Part shown: positions 1-12,035 of the stretch, piece after piece
How the letters are laid out: every line of letters begins with the position of its first letter
How positions within the stretch are numbered: the stretch's first letter is position 1
DNA from: Henckelia pumila
Lineage: Eukaryota > Streptophyta > Magnoliopsida > Lamiales > Gesneriaceae
Length of the DNA: 64,000 nucleotides
Assembly: GCF_033568475.1 (NCBI RefSeq)
Contig: NW_027331831.1
Location: forward strand, 4,650,001 to 4,714,000
Reading direction: 5' to 3'
Notes under the pieces: generated by a model
Database searches by the model: none
What the model was told of the DNA's origin: nothing
The model's input: the letters and a program-made list of their open reading frames with translations, nothing else
Made by a program: the position numbers and the translations under genes

Positions 1-524
1 TAGGATTAAACCCTGATGCTGATGGGAGGCTTTTGGTGAATCAAGTTGCAATGCTCCATGGTCATGACGGTGAGGTATTGGCTCTCCCATATGTTCATGT
101 ATTTTCTACTAGGTGTATTAGTGACCTAGATGGTATTGATTAAAGATTGAGCTGCTGATAGCTCACCCCTTTATTCCCTTGAGGAGCAAGACTTTTGTAG
201 AAGGCCTGCAAGTGCCTGTACCATATAGTCTCTACTGAACCTAAACATTAGGATTCTACCCTTTTCTAGGGGTCCTAATGAATCCCTAGGTGATTGCAAG
301 AAATTGATCGAAAAAGAGCAGGTTTTTTAGGGAACGGGATGACTATATTTAGTTTACACGTGATCACGCAAAACAACATATTTGCTTGATAGGTATGGCA
401 GATGGAATGGGACATGAGCGGAATGACACTGGCTACTACTGGAACTGATGGTGTAGTCAGATTGTGGCAGGCAAATTTGAATGGAGTTTGGCACGAGCAA
501 GCTGTTTTGGCGCCTGCGAGTTAA
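1..524 (+). CDS. SEH1: Nucleoporin SEH1 (WD40 protein), 3' end only
   Basis: SEH1 is a WD40 beta-propeller subunit of the Nup107-160 (Y) complex of the nuclear pore, and in the family also of SEA/GATOR assemblies. Two exons are visible: up to 74 (frame from base 3: GLNPDADGRLLVNQ...GHDGE) and 393-524 (VWQMEWDMSGMTLATTG, then a terminal WD repeat with VVRLWQ and WHEQA). The intron 75-392 has GT/AG ends and falls on a codon boundary. The stop is TAA at 522-524. The HDGEVWQMEWDMSG and LNGxWHEQA strings are what I recognise as the last blade of plant SEH1. Bases 1-3 read TAG and could be an intron acceptor, so the left exon may start at 4. The N-terminal five or so blades lie outside the window. 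The gene converges on the acyltransferase gene to its right. Confidence 0.85.
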
Positions 525-1221
525 TTTTGCTCTGTTTCGCCCACAAGTTAATTTTGCTTGTCTAAACTCTGGAAATGGCACGCTACAACAGCTGCTTTGT
601 GTTTGCCCCACTGCATTGCTTGCTTTGAAGGACGACCATGCTTGAATTCTCCTCCAGCAAAATTCTTGGCATGTATTTATTTCGATCTCTGAAATACTAT
701 TGTGACTACTTCTCGCTGTGTTCCATGTATCGCTGACCAACCAACTAGCTCGAATCGTGGAACAGTTTATGTCGATGAGAAGGTCTTGGATCCAAACCGC
801 TTGGGAAACATGAATGGGCAAGAGGTAACTGGTTGTAATAAATATTGTTTCTTAGAATTCGGAGATGATTTCGTGGAACTTGTATTTACTGATTATAATT
901 TTCTAATACAAATTGACATCAGTTTTCAAGTCATGGTTAAATTTGGTTAGCATTTGATTGGATTTTACCCATATCGTGGCCCAAATTTGTATTTGTATAT
1001 TTGAATGGATACCCAATCGAAAATGTGTGTAGAATATGGAAAGTCGAACTAATTAATGCCCTTGTGGTAGTAACCACATCCAAGAACTTTCCACCATCAA
1101 TCGTTAAGTATTATTCAACCCAACTCGAAAAAAATTCATCACATATGATCGATCTCAACTCGAAAAACTCACTGATCCAAATGACAAAATCCATTAATCT
1201 GTCTATACCAGAAACCAGAAT
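525..1221. other. Convergent intergenic region (SEH1 3' side)
   Basis: About 700 bp between two gene ends that face each other. It should contain both 3' UTRs. A short imperfect direct repeat (AGTTAATTTTGCT) starts at the SEH1 stop and recurs near 546. An open frame at 702-950 has no recognisable domain and I do not treat it as a gene. Confidence 0.5.
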
Positions 1222-3569
1222 TCATAGATCAAAAGTTGGAAGGTGATGAACCGGAGCGGAAAGCAGTCGATATAACATCCTGGGGAACAACTTTCGATAG
1301 GGATCCTCCTCCCTCTTCTTGAGCAAATAAGCTAGACATCGTTCTACATCAGATTTTATCTGCTGGTAAAGTTCCTTCACACTGCTCTTATCCTCGAGCA
1401 TTTCCTCCCTTCCCTTTGTCACCACTGGTTTCCCAAACAGGCAGTAGAATCGTCCTGGAAGCTTCGGTAAAATTCCCGGAACATGGAAATCTTGGTTGGC
1501 CACTTCCCCTTCCATTTGAACCCCTGGCCTTACTCTAATAGCGTTGAGATTGTTATGCTTTATCATGTCATTTACAAAAGGGATTCTCATTAGTTCATCA
1601 TAATCAAGAACTAGTTCGAAAACATCGTCTGATCCAACTACACCAAAAGGTACAATGGTGGCCCCGAATCTGATGGCCATTCTCACAAACTCAGGCTCTG
1701 TAGGCCAGAATAGCTTGTAACTTTCGCCCTTTCGGTGTAAAGCCTCACGTACACCACCGGGGTAAAGAACGACATATGATTTTGTCGATAGTAGTTTGAA
1801 AACGTTGCTTGCCGTTGCAGGTATTGCACCGAATACCCTGAACATGTCGTAATCCGAGGTATCTTGTAAAGGGCCTTCATAAGTTTGATTGAACATCTCT
1901 GGATGTGCAGCACCATGGACCATGACGCCTTTCTCCCTCAAGAATTCTTCGACTATTGAACCAAGCTCTGCTCCTAGTAGCATGTGGTAGCCGACTAGGA
2001 GAACGGGACCTTGATCCGGGATTCCTTTGAGGCCTCTTACTATCTCTCCGTCTCCTAAAGTTGATAACACAACTGGGCTCGTCCCAAGGCGGAAAAAACC
2101 CAATCTTTTGTTAAACATAGTATTGAATTCCGACATGCTTGGAGGGAGGAAATCGTTGACGTAATCATGCCTTTTAGAACGTCGATACGTGGAGCATCCT
2201 TTTATGACAGTCAAAAGATTCATCCCATCTTCAAGTAGGAGAATGTGACCATTGCCCTTGAAAAAGCGGACTTTGCAATTTTTTATCAAGTTTGAGAGTT
2301 TTTTAGCCTCGGATTCACTAGGAAGCAGGCTATCTTTTCCACTCGCAAGGATAAGTACTTCAGCTTTGATAGCGTGGAGTCGCGAATTGGCATGTCTTTC
2401 TGCAGATTTTAGCAGTTTCAGCTTCCATATCAGAGTTTTCTTGGACATAATATCGGCCAGTGTCGAGGCACCGGCTAGCAAAGTTCTGAACTGGTACAAA
2501 AAGTTCTCTAGTTGTCTGGGGGGAACGTCGAACATGCTTTCGCCTTTGTTTACTTTGGCCATTTTGATTGGATCTCCTAAAACCAGGCCGAAAATGTAGG
2601 GAACTATGTGTCGCAGTTCTTCGGGGAAAGCTTCCAAGACTGGCACCAGAGGATTTAGATGTGACCTGTTAAATGATGTTGCTGCAATACAAGAGATGAA
2701 GCTTCATTCATCGGGAAGAAGAAAACCATCATCGAACAAGAGGAATCGCATTAAACATTGGAATACTTACCTGGATTCACCAATATCAGTACTAAATCAA
2801 TCATAGGATTGTTAGCAGCTACTGAGAGAGCAAGACATCCTCCAAAAGATTCTCCCACCAAATATATTGGCCTCATCGGATTTTTCATATGTTCCTCCCT
2901 TATGACATTTTCAACAAATTTTACGAGCCCTTCATACGGGGTTCTATCATGAACTGGGATGTGCATACACCGAACTTCAAAGACCTTACCTAGAGCTTTG
3001 TGATGCAGAATGAGTCCCATTCCAAGACCATCCATTCCTGTGCTATGCAAATTAAGCTGTTTTAAGTAGCATTTTTCGCAAACTTCTGAGTGTTATATGG
3101 TTAATGTTTTTTCCTGATTGCCATATGTTCTTTCTAGCTCTTAGATCAAAGATTATGTTATCACACCTGGTAAGTAGAGAAGAACTGGCGAATTTTCCAG
3201 GGGCCGGCCCGATTCTACAGGACAAAACCACCGGGGAGGTCCATTATAATCGGGCTGAATCATGTTCTTGGCTGCTTCAAGATATTGATTCACAGTTTGA
3301 GTTCCATACCCATCATCCCAGAGGGGCCTTAGTTTTTCTTCCAGATTCCCATCATTATGTTCTTGGACAAAACCTTGCCCCGACAAGACTTTCACATTCT
3401 TCCCTTTTGCCCCGAAATGAACTCTAGATAACCTGGAATTCAGCCACAACTTCATTGATAAGTTCGCGCAATAGTGCGGTGCTCCAAGTAAAACCGGATA
3501 ACATGGTTTATATTCTTGGTTCAAGGAGACCATAGGAGAAAAACACAACTTTCCTGCTGTATGTGACAT
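1222..3569 (-). CDS. Phytyl ester synthase / diacylglycerol acyltransferase-like protein (esterase/lipase plus LPLAT domains)
   Basis: Plant PES proteins are plastoglobule enzymes that esterify phytol and diacylglycerol with fatty acids during chlorophyll breakdown and stress. Three exons join in frame with GT-AG introns: 3569-3167, 3037-2771 and 2681-1222. They encode 709 residues, the usual family length. The alpha/beta-hydrolase half has the GESFGG nucleophile elbow (Ser198) and candidate Asp340 (SGKDSLLPS) and His369 (GNGHILLLEDG). The C-terminal acyltransferase half has VGYHMLLG (about 454) and YPGGVREALHRKG (from about 530), the DGAT2-like signature. The first 70 or so residues are poor in acidic residues and could be a plastid transit peptide. 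The start is the first ATG of the open exon. The third exon is 1460 bp without an intron. The family call is firm; which PES paralogue it is, is not. Confidence 0.9.
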
Positions 3570-4363
3570 TTTGCAATCTATGGTTGCAGATTATGGACAA
3601 GAAGTTGAAAATACATTAGGTAATAACACGAATATATACGAACGGATTTCGGTTTCGTGTGGAGTGCTTAAAAACCTCTAACAGGAAGCACTCACACTTT
3701 TCTTGCTTGAGCCTTAAAAAGGTTCAAATAGTGAGTGTTATAACGAGTCAGGCAAGCAAAAATAGGAGCTGAAAAGGAATGGGCGCTGAAGTGGTTATTT
3801 TGAATGACCAGATTCTCATTCTAGCATTAAATTCATGCATATGACCGTTTTTCAGGTTGTAAAATAGGCTGGCGGGTGGGATGGTCAGTTTTTGGCGGGT
3901 CGGAAAGTTACGAAGTCAACCAATCCACATATTTTAGATGGTTACACGGGTCGACGAATCTATCCAATTTTATTTGTACTCTTATGATATGGTCAAATGT
4001 TATTCCTTGAATTATCGATATATGTCAATTTCCATAAAAATATAAGAGATCCACATGATTTAATGGTATTGAAGTATAGGGAGAAATTCTCTCGATGTAG
4101 CATAGACTAACCCAACATACTCGCTAGTTTTGTAAATATGGTCAGACCTCATCTATGTTTAACTAACAACTGCGTTTAAACTTTCAATTTCTCGTTTACT
4201 TTGAAAATCGCGAATAACTTCAATTTTGGTAACCTAAATATTCAGTAATCAGTACTGTCAAAATACAATAATTAACTCATATAGTAATCAAAAAATAAAA
4301 TAAAATAAAATCGTCGATCAATTCATATCTAACACGATACTCTTTTATTTTCTTGAAAAGATA
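3570..4363. other. Intergenic, AT-rich
   Basis: Upstream side of the acyltransferase gene, so its promoter should lie in the first few hundred bases. I see no unambiguous TATA box or repeat that I can support. Confidence 0.4.
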
Positions 4364-4371
4364 GTTAGTTG

Positions 4372-4999
4372 TAGGGATTACAATTTCTTCCGAACCCGAT
4401 GGGGAACCCGATATCCGACCCAAACGGAGGAGGGTATGGAGGCATTTTTTGGACCCGATTAAATAAATGGGTAAATGGGTATGGAGATCTCGTAAATGGG
4501 GATGGAGGAGAATGTAGTGGTATCTTACCCATACCCGACCCGATACTCGATTATATATATATATACATACACATATTAATTTATATTAAATAAATGATGA
4601 TTTAATTTTTTTTGTTGAATTATGTTAGTTGGATGAAATAATGAAATTATTAATATAAAACTAATGCTATTTTTTAGAAGTTTTATTTTTTATATATGTC
4701 TTTGGTTGTAAATTTTCTTCGGTGTTTTATTTTTTTATTATCTTAAAAATTTTGATATAAAAATTTAGTAAATAAGTATAGTTTTATCAAATAATTAAAA
4801 TTTAAAAAAAATTATTTTTATGGAGTATATACAATAAATGGGTATATGGGTAGGGTATGGATATCCGATCATCCGACGGATATGAGAATGGAGATGAAAT
4901 TAAATATCTGATGGGTATGGGTATGGGGATGGATTTAATAAATGGGTATGAGGATAGAGGCACGATATCCTACCCATACCCGACCCATTGTCATTCCTA
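4372..4999. mobile_element. Non-autonomous hAT element (MITE) 1, 628 bp
   Basis: Terminal inverted repeats are TAGGGATTACAAT at the left and TAGGAATGACAAT when the right end is read inwards. A perfect 8-bp target-site duplication GTTAGTTG flanks it (4364-4371 and 5000-5007). The 8-bp TSD and TAG-type ends indicate the hAT superfamily. No transposase is present. Both subterminal regions are packed with variants of CCCGACCC/GGGTATGGG in opposite orientation, around an AT-rich centre. Confidence 0.88.
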
Positions 5000-5007
5000 G
5001 TTAGTTG

Positions 5008-6409
5008 TATGTAAAATTTATAAAACTTTTGTTAAAAAAGTCTTTATAAAAATATGAAAAAATTACATTTTTAGTCAGGTATGTTTGTCTCTTTGTTATT
5101 TCGATAATCTAATTTGTCAGATTTCAATTTTAGTCCACTATCTTTGTTTTGTTTTTTGTTTTGCAATTTTAGTTTTTTTTTCTGACGTGACACTGATGTG
5201 ATATCAATACAACATTGATGTATAATTTACATGTATAGTACATATCACCATGCCCGATTAAAAAAAGACTAAGACAATCAAAAAATTGAAATTTGAAAAC
5301 ATCGACACTTAAAACATAACAAAAGAATAAGTTTTACCTAAAATAAGTTATAAATGTCCAAATAATCGTATCGCCAATTTGGACCACATAATTACTTTCG
5401 AAATAAGAGATGTGGATACATTTGCAATCACTTCCTGGCCCATAGGTAAGTTAAATGAAATCTATCCCCCATATAGCTACGAGGGTTTCTAGAAGATTCA
5501 TATTTGCATTCTAGTCCCTCTAGTAGGAGGATATTATAATTTATGAATTTTGCAATTTTTATAATACATAAATAAAATATTAATTCAAGAATAAATCTTA
5601 TATTGTTTGTGACGAAATCTAATGCAATTTCATTCTGTAAAAATATTCATTTTCACGGATTTGTGGATGCTGCCCCATTTGGGCAGTGCCCGAATAGGAT
5701 CTAACAGCTTTTTTTTTTTATACGCGCAAACATCTCGCATATAAAAATAAAAAATATTTGTTGGACCTAACACAAGTGTCCATGTGCTAGAATCGAATTA
5801 ACCCATTTTCATATTCTTTGTACTAGTACTTTCTTAAATCTATTTTTGTCATTGTCAAAAAAACTATTTTACCATATTAAATTTTATCATAAAATATTAC
5901 ATCTCTAAATTTTAATTTACCTTCACAATTATTAAAATACCGAGAGTTTCTGAAGAAAATTTATGAAAAAATATTTTTTTTTTATGACGATGGACCTGAA
6001 GCCAAACATGGTACATGTTTTGAGATATTGATTTAAACATGCGTTTAATTTTAACAATATTTGATTTGGCTAATTAACATCATGATTTAACTACATCAAT
6101 AAAAACCAACTTTTTTTGCAACACAAGTCATGAGCTATTTCTCCATGTATGTTCAAACAAAGACCAAATGTTTTGTTTTTCTCTCTTGAATTATGAAATC
6201 AATTTCCAAAATTTCTCATTCCACAATTCATTTGCATTTTTTTGATATCATTATTAAGATAAGATTAGAGAATGTGATTTGAGGTATCAACTTTCTTTAT
6301 ATTGGACACCAAAAAAGTAAAAAAAAAATTACAATTTAATATTCTTGAAAACAAAAAAAAAAAAATTATAGAACGAAATTAACTACTAATTTCTCCAAAG
6401 ACACTAACT
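5008..6409. other. Intergenic, AT-rich, with one arm of a dispersed repeat
   Basis: Lies on the 3' side of the ERF gene. The only structured piece I see is at about 5657-5690 (GGATTTGTGGATGCTGCCCC and following). An inverted relative lies at about 7793-7825, beyond the ERF promoter. The rest is AT-rich and featureless to me. Confidence 0.4.
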
Positions 6410-7321
6410 TTAACTGGCGAGAACTTCCCAAATCAGCTCGGGATCATACGACGGCATGCGGGCCAGCGAGCAGCCCTCGATTTCCAGTTCCTCCGGCGGC
6501 GGTGTCGCCACCGCGGAACACCACTCGTACGACACCGGCGATTTGTCTCCGTTCCACAACTCATCGTCGGTACCGTTACTACCCCAACTTTCGGTGTTCA
6601 TCGCAGAAGATGGCGACGAATCCGTCGTCTTCTTCGTCTCGTCTTCACTTCCAGTACATAATTCGTCGTCGTTGTTGCTGCTGTTGTTGTCGGGTTTCGT
6701 TTTCTTGGCTGAATTTTGGGATTTCTTCGCCCTTTTCATTTTCTGACAAATGGCCTGAATCTTGGCATCCACGGCGAGCTTCACCGCCTTGAGCCGAGCG
6801 GGGTCTCCGAGACCGAGCCGAGCCGGGTCACGTAGGTTGGGGAAGTTGAGCCTGGCGTACTCTCCGCGGAGCTTGTACGCCGCCGTGTCGTAAGCGTACG
6901 CGGCCACCTCCGCCGTGTCGTAAGTTCCGAGCCAAACTCTCATCCTGTTCTGGGGAAGCCTGATCTCCGCCACCCATTTTCCCCACTGCCTCTGCCTCAC
7001 CCCTCTGTACAGCTTCTTCTTCGTGTGGCTGCTGAAATGGGGAATCGGGTTGGCTAAAGAACACCTAAAAAGCGAAGGATTTGATCTGTTTTCTTGGGAG
7101 AATTTCTGCAGCAAATCTGTTTGTGCTGAGTACACAGAGGAGCCTATCAAGTGATTGAGAGCAGGTGGGGTGGTGGTGGGGTCGTTGGCTTGCTGGCAGA
7201 AGGAGAATATGGAATCCAAGGTGTTGGAATTACTGGTTAGAATGATTTGCGACAGTGAAAATCCAATCTTGGAAGCATTTTCAAGATTCAAAGATCTGTT
7301 GATTTCTTGGATACTCGTCAT
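6410..7321 (-). CDS. ERF061: AP2/ERF transcription factor, ERF061-like (DREB A-6 type)
   Basis: A single-exon, 303-residue protein with one AP2 DNA-binding domain at about residues 104-161 ([17 protein letters not shown] ... [13 protein letters not shown]). In the usual AP2 numbering it has Val14 and Leu19, which fits the DREB A-6 group rather than the ERF group (Ala14, Asp19). The pattern [19 protein letters not shown] and the C-terminus ELIWEVLAS are what I associate with ERF061. C-terminal to the AP2 domain are a basic stretch (KMKRAKKSQ), a long Asn/Ser/Asp-rich acidic region and the final hydrophobic/acidic motif, probably the activation region. The domain call is certain; the exact orthologue name is from memory. 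A TATA box lies about 165 bp upstream of the ATG. Confidence 0.93.
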   Translation of the reverse strand: MTSIQEINRSLNLENASKIGFSLSQIILTSNSNTLDSIFSFCQQANDPTTTPPALNHLIGSSVYSAQTDLLQKFSQENRSNPSLFRCSLANPIPHFSSHTKKKLYRGVRQRQWGKWVAEIRLPQNRMRVWLGTYDTAEVAAYAYDTAAYKLRGEYARLNFPNLRDPARLGLGDPARLKAVKLAVDAKIQAICQKMKRAKKSQNSAKKTKPDNNSSNNDDELCTGSEDETKKTTDSSPSSAMNTESWGSNGTDDELWNGDKSPVSYEWCSAVATPPPEELEIEGCSLARMPSYDPELIWEVLAS

Positions 7322-8144
7322 TTTTCATGTAAAATAATAAAAAAACTTGTCAGGAATCAAATAATAATCTTGAACAAACACAGAGGAGGATCGGCGCAGA
7401 TGAAATGAAGATGGGAGTAATCGGGAAGAAGAAAGATCGCAGCTTTTTGAAGGATTTGATTGAAATCTTGATTTCTGCTTGCTTGTATTTATATCTGTAC
7501 CCGCAGCACAGTAAGTTCACATTTTTGGGACTTTCCTCATTTTCGTTTAATAATAATAATATTGCTTCTAAAAAAAATATATATATCATATGATAATAAA
7601 TTGTAAATTAGTCAAAGAATAATTATCACAATTATGAAACTAATAATTGTGGCAATTTAGATTATCGAATGAATATAATTTTTTTTTATGTTGTCTTGGT
7701 TAATTCAATGTTACTATTCATGTGCTAGATCCAACTATTTTTTTTTTTTTTTGCACGCGATGAACATTTCACGTCGCTGAATTCTTGTTTGTGCAATGTC
7801 CGAATGGGGCAGTATCGACAAATCCATTAAATATATGATATTTAATAGACTTAATTTGACATTTAACATAGTTGTATCTTTCAAATTGTTAAAAAGTGTT
7901 ATTAAAAAAATTATTAAAAAGTGTGAATTATCAAAATATTTTAATTTCTAATATTCTTTTAATTTTTTATAAAAAAAAAAAATACATAAACACTTTCTAA
8001 ACATTGGTAAGTATTTAAATTTTGAGAATTATCATATACGAAAAATTTTGTCAAGCAAAGATTAAATATCTAAATGTCTTGTAGATTTTGCATATATTAT
8101 ATGTTATATGAAATATGTATATATATATATATATATATGTGTGT
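7322..8144. other. ERF promoter region and AT-rich intergenic DNA
   Basis: Contains the ERF 5' UTR and promoter, a long poly-T run at about 7737-7752, and at about 7793-7825 the inverted copy of the repeat seen at 5657-5690. An (AT)n run lies at about 8117-8138. Confidence 0.45.
7486..7493 (-). promoter_or_regulatory. Probable TATA box of the ERF gene
   Basis: TATAAATA on the minus strand, about 165 bp upstream of the ERF start codon. This places transcription start about 130 bp before the ATG, a normal plant 5' UTR length. Confidence 0.5.
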
Positions 8145-8267
8145 GAGAGTTGATATTTACACTCCATTTTGTGTTATCTACACTACACTTCATATTTAAA
8201 ATACGTGTTCAATTTACTCATAAGTGGAGTGCAAATAACATAAAATGGAGTGTAAATATCAATTCCC
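8145..8267. mobile_element. Short foldback MITE, about 123 bp
   Basis: Two arms of about 42 bp (8149-8190 and 8222-8265) are near-perfect inverted repeats, both reading TTGATATTTACACTCCATTT outwards to inwards, with a 30-bp loop. It is too short to code. It sits beside an (AT)n/(GT)n tract, so the TSD cannot be read with confidence, and the superfamily is undetermined. Confidence 0.7.
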
Positions 8268-11164
8268 TATATGTGTGTGTTATAAATGAATCCAAGACCA
8301 GTTGTATATTTTGTTTTTTTTAAAGTAGTCATCCACTCATCCCATATTTATTGAAATACATTAAGATATTATTTTTTTAAAAAAATGAATTTTTTTTAGT
8401 AATTTTTTGTGAGACGATTTATAGATTTATATTCATTAGTTTTTCACGAGTCAGATTGAAATCCGTCTCCAAAATTAACTCGTATAATTATCTCATAATA
8501 TTTTTTGTATTTATAAAAATAAGGGTAAAAACAACAACAACAACAACTTGACGTGAAGAAGAAAATAGTAAAATAAAAATAAAAATGCTAGAAAGTAAAG
8601 TGAGTTCAAAAAAAATTATATAAAGGTAGAGTGAGTTCAAATTTGATTTTTCTCCGTGTGGACCCAATTTTGGTCCCTGCATTCTGGAAAGAAAATTAAA
8701 GACCTACTTTATGTATTTATTATCTCAATCAATGCAGGAAATTGTGAACCCCATGTTGCCAAATTAGTAAGAATGATGAGGTTAGAAAATGAAATGAAAT
8801 TAATTGTTATATTATATCTTAAATCATATTTCACTCAATAATTAGGCAAGTACTCGATAATTTGTCATAGCTTTTCAATTATGATTTTATGCTTGCGAAT
8901 TATATGTCATGGCAATAAATTAGAGAATATAAGATTAGTGGGGTCTGAGAATTATATTATTTTACTTTGAAAATCAATTGGTAACATAATAAAACAAAAA
9001 GAGCAACAAATTAAGCATGTAATTTAAAGTAATAACATGGTGTAAAAAGAATTTATGATTGACATTGTTCTCATCTGAATTAAAAAAAAATACATAGCAT
9101 TAAAAAAGTCAACTAGTGCTTTATGTGGTTGAGACTTCGAAAGTGGTCACACTTAAATGCTAATAAATAAAAGGTGCCACGCGTTGGCCCTTCGCTCGCA
9201 CATAATCCAACTTTATATTTCCCTTAGCGATGTTGGATTAGACCTTATCAACTTTGAATCCGTCAAACTTGTTAATATTGCCACCGTTTCTTCTTCTGTC
9301 GACACCCACTATCTCAAAACTCGACTCGAGTTTGATTTTTATGTTCTTATAACATATTCGTCGTCTCTTATAATGTTATGAGATCGACAGAAAATAGTTA
9401 TGATTGTTGATTGAGAGTTAGAGAACATATATACATAATAAGCTATTGGCATAGCCGCACGAAAGGCCAAGAGATATGCTTATCGGAGCACCCGGAGTAT
9501 GTGACCGACCAATTCTGACCAAGATTGGTCTGAAATTCGACTTAAGCAAGTCACGCTCACACATAAATCAAGTCTTTTCAGTGTAAAACCATACTCTTCA
9601 TTTTCATCTCCTATGCACGTAGGCACGAAAAAAAGAGTGAATGTCTCTTGACTGAATTATGTTACACCTTAAAATAACGAATTACATATAAACTAACCTA
9701 TTTTAACTCTTTCCTATAAATGTGTGATAAATCCTACTTTATGTACACATCTCATCCAAATAAATGACATGTTTTGAAACTCATCACACGAGTCATTCAA
9801 TTCCAAAGATCTCAAGATCGAATGCTCGTATAATAAATGGGTTCACGAAATATTGTTTTACCATTTAAATCGTTTTCGTTAAATAAACTAGTGGGATTTT
9901 ATCATATTGTCTTCAATCAGTCAATTAGTCTAGTGTGTATACATATCGATATTTATTTTAATACATCACATATTGGTGTTGGAGCACTTTAGAAAACAGG
10001 CCAATACCCTTGAAAAGATCAAAAGTTGGGCAAAACAATGATTTGAAACACTAACATAGTACATGATTATTCAAAAAAATTTAAGTATGCACGAGATGTC
10101 ATATGATAAATTATCTCTACAAAAATGATTGCTTGTTTTCATCATTAACTACGTCATGATTACGGCATATAACTTTCATACTCCAAACCAAATCAACGAG
10201 TTCCAAACAATCAACCACTGATTCTGAATGGGATAAGACTTTTGTATAGAATTCATGAAAAGAAAACCAAAATGGATTTTTATTTTATTTTGTTTTCTCG
10301 AGGACCACATATTGGGAGTTGGGAGGCCATAATTGAGCAGAAATAAATGTGTAAAGGTGATATTTGAATTAAGATGGGCAGCTGTTTTTGAGGAATAGCT
10401 CGTGATGAGGTCCATTCCTTTTCCCCAATTTGTCTAAAAAGGCTTTGGTGTTTGCATGTGACACCACAACCTAACTCATCTCTAAAGTCAACTCCAAATC
10501 TATCTCCTCACCATCCTTTTTTCAGCATCTTTCTTCATATTTTTTTCTCTCAACTTATTAATCATGTTTCTCCTCTAGTGGTTTGTAGTTAAAGATACGA
10601 CTCGAACTTTTCAAATCTTGCATAGCACAAGCGTTTTGTGTGTGTGTGTGTGTTTTTTTTTTGAAATGTTTTCTCGAAAAGATTTGTTATGACTATCTAG
10701 CAATCTACTTTGAAACTCATGAGAGTCGACCGTGCGAGCAACAACGGAGGGGCTAAAATTTTAAGTTTTGAAATCTTTTTAACTTTTTGAATCGAGTTAC
10801 TTGGTCTAATATCAAATTAATCTTAGATTTTATAAATTAGTATATAAATAGTTTTCTTAAAAAAAATTAGGCCAGCCCGGGTGGCCGAACATGGGGCTCC
10901 GCCGAACCGCCACTACATTCGAGCTTGATTATGATACCGATTTTTAAATCGAGTGTCTGTTGTTTTACCAAAAGTTATAATTGATAATAACAGTTCATTC
11001 AAATCTTACAAACTGTAGATCGGCCCAAACAACACATTTCAATTGTTTTATCAACTAGAAAATTATTGCAACCAAATTAAAATTTGGATTAATGATTTTT
11101 TTTGTCGATTAATAAATCTTTTTTTAATAATATTTGAGTCTTGAATTTAAGATCTCGTCTTAAA
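8268..11164. other. Long intergenic region, AT-rich
   Basis: Nearly 3 kb with no gene that I can support. A (GT)n run lies at about 10637-10652. Stretches at 9157-9400 and 9440-9660 are less AT-rich and may be old transposon remnants, but I recognise no domain or termini. Confidence 0.4.
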
Positions 11165-11172
11165 CTCTGGAC

Positions 11173-11600
11173 TAGAGGTGCAAATGAACCGAACCGGTTT
11201 GTGAGATTTACGAGTCCGCTCGATAAATATTTTATTCGTATTCGAACTTATCGAACTCGAGCCGAGTTCGAACATGTTTGAACTTTTTTTTCGAGCCGAG
11301 CTCGAGCCAAAATTATTTTGTTCGATAGTTCGCAAGTCTTAATATTTAATTAATATAATATAATTATATAATAAATATATATACATTTCGAACCTTTCCG
11401 AACATTTCTAGCCTTTCGAACCATAACTCCGAGCAATAGTTCACGAATAGGTTCGAATGTTTCGAGCCGAACTCGAGCCAAAATATTTGAAATTATCGAG
11501 TTTCGAACCGAGCTCGAACTCGAATATACTCTTATCGAGCCGAATTCGAGCTTTAAAAATTTACCATTATTCGGCTCGATTCGATTCATTTGCACCCCTA
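11173..11600. mobile_element. Non-autonomous hAT element (MITE) 2, 428 bp
   Basis: Ends are TAGAGGTGCAAATGAACCGA and, read inwards from the right, TAGGGGTGCAAATGAATCGA. A perfect 8-bp TSD CTCTGGAC flanks it (11165-11172 and 11601-11608). The interior is dominated by variants of TCGAGCCGAACTCGAGC on both strands. There is no coding capacity. It has the same terminal TAGRGGTG signature as the hAT element at 61466. Confidence 0.9.
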
Positions 11601-11608
11601 CTCTGGAC

Positions 11609-12021
11609 ATAGTTGGTTATAAGTCATCTAAAATTTTACTTGAATTAGACTTATTCATTAAAATCAAACTAAATTCGTTTGGATATAGAAGAACAAAATT
11701 AAATTCCAATGAAAATTGAGAAGGACTAGAACGTGGAGTACAACTTAAATCAGGCCCGCCAATTTGAAATGGCACAAAAGTAATAATGTTGAAAAATGGG
11801 GTCGATTGAGTAAAGTCATATTCGAAAAGGTATGATTTGGCCTCTTGTAAAGACTTTTGCGTCTGATCCCATGCAGTGGTGGTCCCAATGCACCTGTCAC
11901 TGCCTAGCCCCACCGACAGTCCACGTGTCGTTTCGTTAATTAAGCTGTTGCGTTGTTTACTTGATTATTGATTTTTTTAATCGTGTCATTTTTCTCGGCC
12001 ACCACCCATCTCCAATCCAAT
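11609..12021. other. Intergenic spacer between hAT MITE 2 and SINE
   Basis: About 410 bp without a supported gene or element. A minus-strand frame at 11617-11913 shows no known domain. Confidence 0.35.
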
Positions 12022-12035
12022 AATTTCATTAAATC

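Noticed and set aside
702-950. 82-codon plus-strand frame after SEH1
   Set aside because: No domain, AT-rich second half, and lies where the two 3' UTRs should be.
6456-6792. Plus-strand Ser-rich frames over the ERF gene
   Set aside because: Antisense shadows of the acidic, Asn/Ser-rich C-terminus of the ERF protein.
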